The notes beneath the pieces were generated by a model. The model did no database searches. It was not told the origin of the DNA and was given only the letters and a program-made list of their open reading frames with translations. The translations under genes were made by a program, and so were the position numbers. From Apis mellifera (taxonomy: Eukaryota; Arthropoda; Insecta; Hymenoptera; Apidae), in assembly GCF_003254395.2 (NCBI RefSeq), contig NC_037648.1:2087868-2151867 (forward strand): 64,000 nt of DNA, in the 5' to 3' direction. Numbering within the stretch: position 1 is the first letter of the stretch; every line of letters starts with the position of its first letter. Positions 60,241-64,000 of the stretch are shown in pieces.

Positions 60241-63200
60241 AAGTGTACAGATAATATAACGCCTATTAGTAATTGAATTGTTTATGATTAGACTATTTGT
60301 GAATAAAGGTTAGGTTAGATACGCGTAAAAGTGATTCGACAAATATAATTATTTCTATACTGCAATTATATACGATTTTGCAGATAATGAAAGGTGAAAT
60401 ATAAATTTTAGAATAGTTTGTGAGTTGATATTATCTATGATAGCAGCTGTCTTATTCACGTGTAGATAAATGAATTTTTTATAGCATTTTGAGACTATGA
60501 ATGTGCTGATGTTAGTGATATTCATTGGTCGTATTTATGTTAAAATTCATTTATACTAATAGACATTATCTGCATATACTGTCTGTCAACAATTTCGCAA
60601 GATCATACATTATATACTTTAGAGGTGAGAAAGGTGCTATTTACAAACTTTTTGGCACAAGTGCAAAGGCTATTCGTTATCAAAGGCTATTAATCTCATT
60701 CGTTCTTTAGATTCATATTGCACGGCATGTAATAAAAAGATTATTATTATTGCTTTTACTATTCATGATTTATTTTCACTTTACATTGTTTCAAAAAATC
60801 TTATTAATTTGTAGAAGAAATCAACTCGGTCAATAGATATGATTCTTATCCAATTTTCAAAATTTTCTTTAATTCAATATATCTTACATTTAACTTTTTT
60901 AAGAAATAGGAAAAACAATACACATAAATTTCATAAATTTAAAAGAAAATTTTATATAAAAATACGATAAGACATATATGAAAATACATAAAAATATACT
61001 GAAAATTTATGTAATAAATAAACGAAATAATATTTTATACACGATCATATCTATTTTTCCAATCTTATTATAAATCTAAAGTCATAGACGAATATAACAC
61101 ACAAATACCAAGTCTCGTGTTTCCACGATAACGAAACGAAGCCCACAATAACGAAACAAGAAATCACGTCAAAGTAAACGCACGCTAAATTACAGCTCCA
61201 CAGGTTTAATAACAATTTCTTATCCGAGATCGACGCTAGGTGGCCATACGAGACAATAAACCTCTTTTACCATAAACCTGTCGTTTGGACACGTATTCGC
61301 GCAGCTGTATCGCGATGTAATTAATTTGCGTGATTCATGATACATTCTATAAATGCATGTATGTATAATTTTAAAACACACGAGATCTTACCGTATCTTT
61401 TTCTTTTTTCTCCTCTTTTTTTTTTTCTTTTTTAAGGATGTCCTCTGCTAAATGGTCGAAAGTACATGTGACACACCTGTACCAGATCGACTAACGAACA
61501 TCACGGTTTCCGGAAATAACAAGGTTTTACAATCGCCAGCTGTCCATTACGTTTCCACTCGGCGATTCTTGCATCGTCTTCAGTCTGCGAGCAGATCGAA
61601 AAGGAAAAGGGAAGAGAAATCGTAATAAGTTCATTCAAAATAAGCATTTAATTAACTAAGAAACTCGTTAAATCTCAAATTATTGAGAGATAAAGCAAAA
61701 AGGAGTGTATAAAAAAATATTGCAAAAGAAATATTTATAAAAATTATATAACAAAATTTTTGTGCTTCAAATAATATTTGAATAGTAGTCATGTAGAGAA
61801 ATCGTATAAAGATAATTTTTGTTTTTTTTTATTTCAAATAAAGTTATGTAATTTTTAATGCATTAATCGAAAAATGCTGATATTTATATTGAAAAATCTT
61901 TAATTTACAAATGATCAATGTATAACAATATATATATTTATTACATTTATTTATATCAAACAATTTTTGTAAGAATATTTTTTTAATAATATTCTTTTCT
62001 TAAAGTATTTCACTGCATTATTAATAGCAGGTACTCCAATATTCATTTGGAAACCAGTAACTTGTTATTCGTTACGCGATCATGATGGATAAGTTTGATA
62101 AAAATTGCTGTTAATTAGCGAGCGGGAATCGCGAAAATTTACGATAAAAACGAGAATGATAAGATCGCAGACGATACCGATATACGCCCATCGTTTCGCC
62201 TACAAATTGTTGCCTTCAGTCGTGTAGTTGTTTCCGAGTAGAGGAATTTATGATGAATTGAAACTCCCGAAGCTTGAATTGTTTCTTGTGACGAGCGAGT
62301 GATTCGACGATTAAAATTTGAGGTTATGTTGTACTTTAAATGGATATTATATACCGCATTTATTATTAGTTGAAACGTTATTATCTGATATTTTTCTATT
62401 TTTTGAAATACATTGTAATATTTTAAATTCTATGCGAACTTTATCTTTGAAATAAAATTAGGAAGCCCTATGTGCTTATTAGTAATTTAAAATAAGGTAT
62501 AATTTAATCTTTTAACATGGAGATCTCAAAGAAAATGATAAAATCTTTAATTTTCATATACATTTCATACATAAATAGATAGTATTTTAATTAAAGAAGG
62601 TAGCATAATTACAATACAATTTTCAACCAAATAGAATTTATTTTAAGCGTTTCGAGCGTATATACAAGATGATAAGAAAGAAAGATTTATATCTTTAAAG
62701 ATAAATAGTACATGCCAAATAAAGAAGAAAAGTTCTAATAAAAATAATAGAAAAATAATATCTGCAATAAATAACTTTAATTTTCAAGCGAATAACTTGA
62801 TCTTTTTTGATTAAATATTTTTCAAAAATATTCTTCTATTTCCAAACAAATTTAAAATCTTACATATATTCAAAATCACTCGTTTCAAAATAAAATTATT
62901 CATTATATATTGAAAATATTAATTTTATGATCTGTTTTTTATGATAATATTTTTTTACTTCATTTGGTAAGTATTATTCTAAAAGTTATGAGAATCCATT
63001 TTTTTACATTTCTATATATAGTTAATAAAATTGTACAAGAAACTCGTTAATCTATTAACTTTTTTATCTTAATATCTATAATTCTTTAAGAATGTCTCAC
63101 ATGTTTATCAAATATGTATAAAAATATTTTTCAAGAAACTGGACAATAGATCAATTGATTCCTGATTAACCTAACTTGACTATATTGAAAAATCCTCAAT

Positions 63201-64000
63201 AGAAAATTTACCTTTATCATTATTAGTTTTATTAAATTTAATTTCCAATTACTTCAATTAACGTTTTATTTAAAATGAAAATATCCATTCAATTCGCTTG
63301 ATATCGTATCGAAACATGCAATCGAGAAAATATCTCATTTTCACGCCTGAGATTTGTCGCCAATGTTCAATCTTGTTTCACAACTTAATTGTATAAACGA
63401 ACTACATAACCTCGCTAGATGGACGAGGATATGACCAACGACTAATTAGCACTTCGTTATCTAGCCTCGTAAATTTATTCCACCGGTAGCGTTGTTATCG
63501 CTGTATACGAGGCACAATACACGAGCGTATACTGTCACGGATCTTTGAAAACACGATTTCCTCTCTTTTTCACCATGGTTTTCTACGATCTCGTATAGCG
63601 TATCATAAGGCGTTCACTATCAAGAAACCTAACCTCTCTTACAGCGGCCGGAAGTTATATTTAAGTCTACCGCTCACGAGTTACATATTGTTACTTATCG
63701 TGGTAAATGTGTGAGAATCAGACAGATACAAGACGACTTTAAATGATTTCCTTTGAATTCCATCGTGGAACACCGGTGTTTTAACAGTTTTAAGGATGTT
63801 ATGGAGACTAATTTTATGTTCCACTTCCGGCAAGAATCGTTATGGGTATGTTGGTATGTAGGAGTACTGCTTTTTCTTATTTTCCATAGTCGTTTTCCAT
63901 AATTGAGTTGATAATCGAGACTAGTATGATATTCATGAGATGCGTTTAACGATTATTAAAATTCTGATTCCTGGAAGAGATATAGAAGTAAGTTTATTAA
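60241..64000. other. AT-rich DNA with three small mixed patches
   Basis: Mixed patches at 61091-61620 (with CTAGGTGGCC, CTCF-like, at 61236), 62031-62330 and 63301-63760. Elsewhere very AT-rich without repeats I can define. A 61-codon frame at 60525-60710 begins with TTG and shows nothing recognisable. Confidence 0.5.

Noticed and set aside
60181..60260. Possible transcription start with TCAGTG initiator
   Set aside because: The initiator is short and common. No aligned TATA or downstream element and no open frame follows.

Overview
This window looks like non-coding nuclear DNA from an insect, most likely a bee of the Apis type. Four things point that way. A very AT-rich background is broken every 1-3 kb by short GC-rich patches full of CpG. 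GA/CT microsatellites are abundant. (CCTAA)n pentamers match the telomere motif of bees. A nuclear mitochondrial insertion (NUMT) keeps the insect order nad1-trnL1-rrnL and has bee-like ND1 residues. This assignment is an inference from the sequence alone. I found no intact protein-coding gene, no nuclear tRNA or rRNA gene and no CRISPR array. Nearly all long open frames fall in GC-rich or simple-repeat DNA, where stop codons are rare, and they resemble no family I recognise. The window is best read as a large intron or an intergenic interval.

Layout. 1-1480: AT-rich DNA with a 259-bp tandem repeat. 1481-3660: a GC-rich patch and mixed DNA. 3665-4100: a NUMT carrying the start of nad1, trnL1 and the 3' part of rrnL, all on the minus strand. 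4106-5160: GC-rich DNA with purine/pyrimidine tracts. 5200-6720: an array with telomere-like pentamers and transposon-like GGGTGT ends. 7141-10570: alternating GC and AT patches. 12061-12860 and 14262-14612: tandem arrays. 16892-17071: first copy of a dispersed repeat. 17553-18387: a MITE-like element. 20211-24600: GC patches, TA and CT tracts and a strong CTCF-like site. 25060-26170: a ~210-bp array, followed by a (CT)51 tract. 28495-28812: a compact MITE with terminal inverted repeats.

The second half continues the pattern. 33777-34234: a 230-bp tandem duplication. 34381-34448: a strong GC-rich hairpin. 36650: a Tc1-like end. 39287-39484: paired GGCGCTAGT motifs. 41720-42235: an array carrying splice-donor-like motifs. 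44550-45807: three abutting repeat types, including the second dispersed copy. 46501 and 48244: a duplicated block with a splice-acceptor-like signal. 51560-52590: a 304/360-bp array. 52955-53472: a broken protein-coding remnant. 55434-55960: a CTAG-rich cluster with palindromes. 56300-64000: AT-rich DNA with a few mixed GC patches.

No set of genes works together here. What can be supported is (1) repeat and insertion history and (2) candidate cis-regulatory or RNA-structure elements, mostly in the GC-rich patches. Boundaries of patches and arrays are approximate, because they were read by eye.
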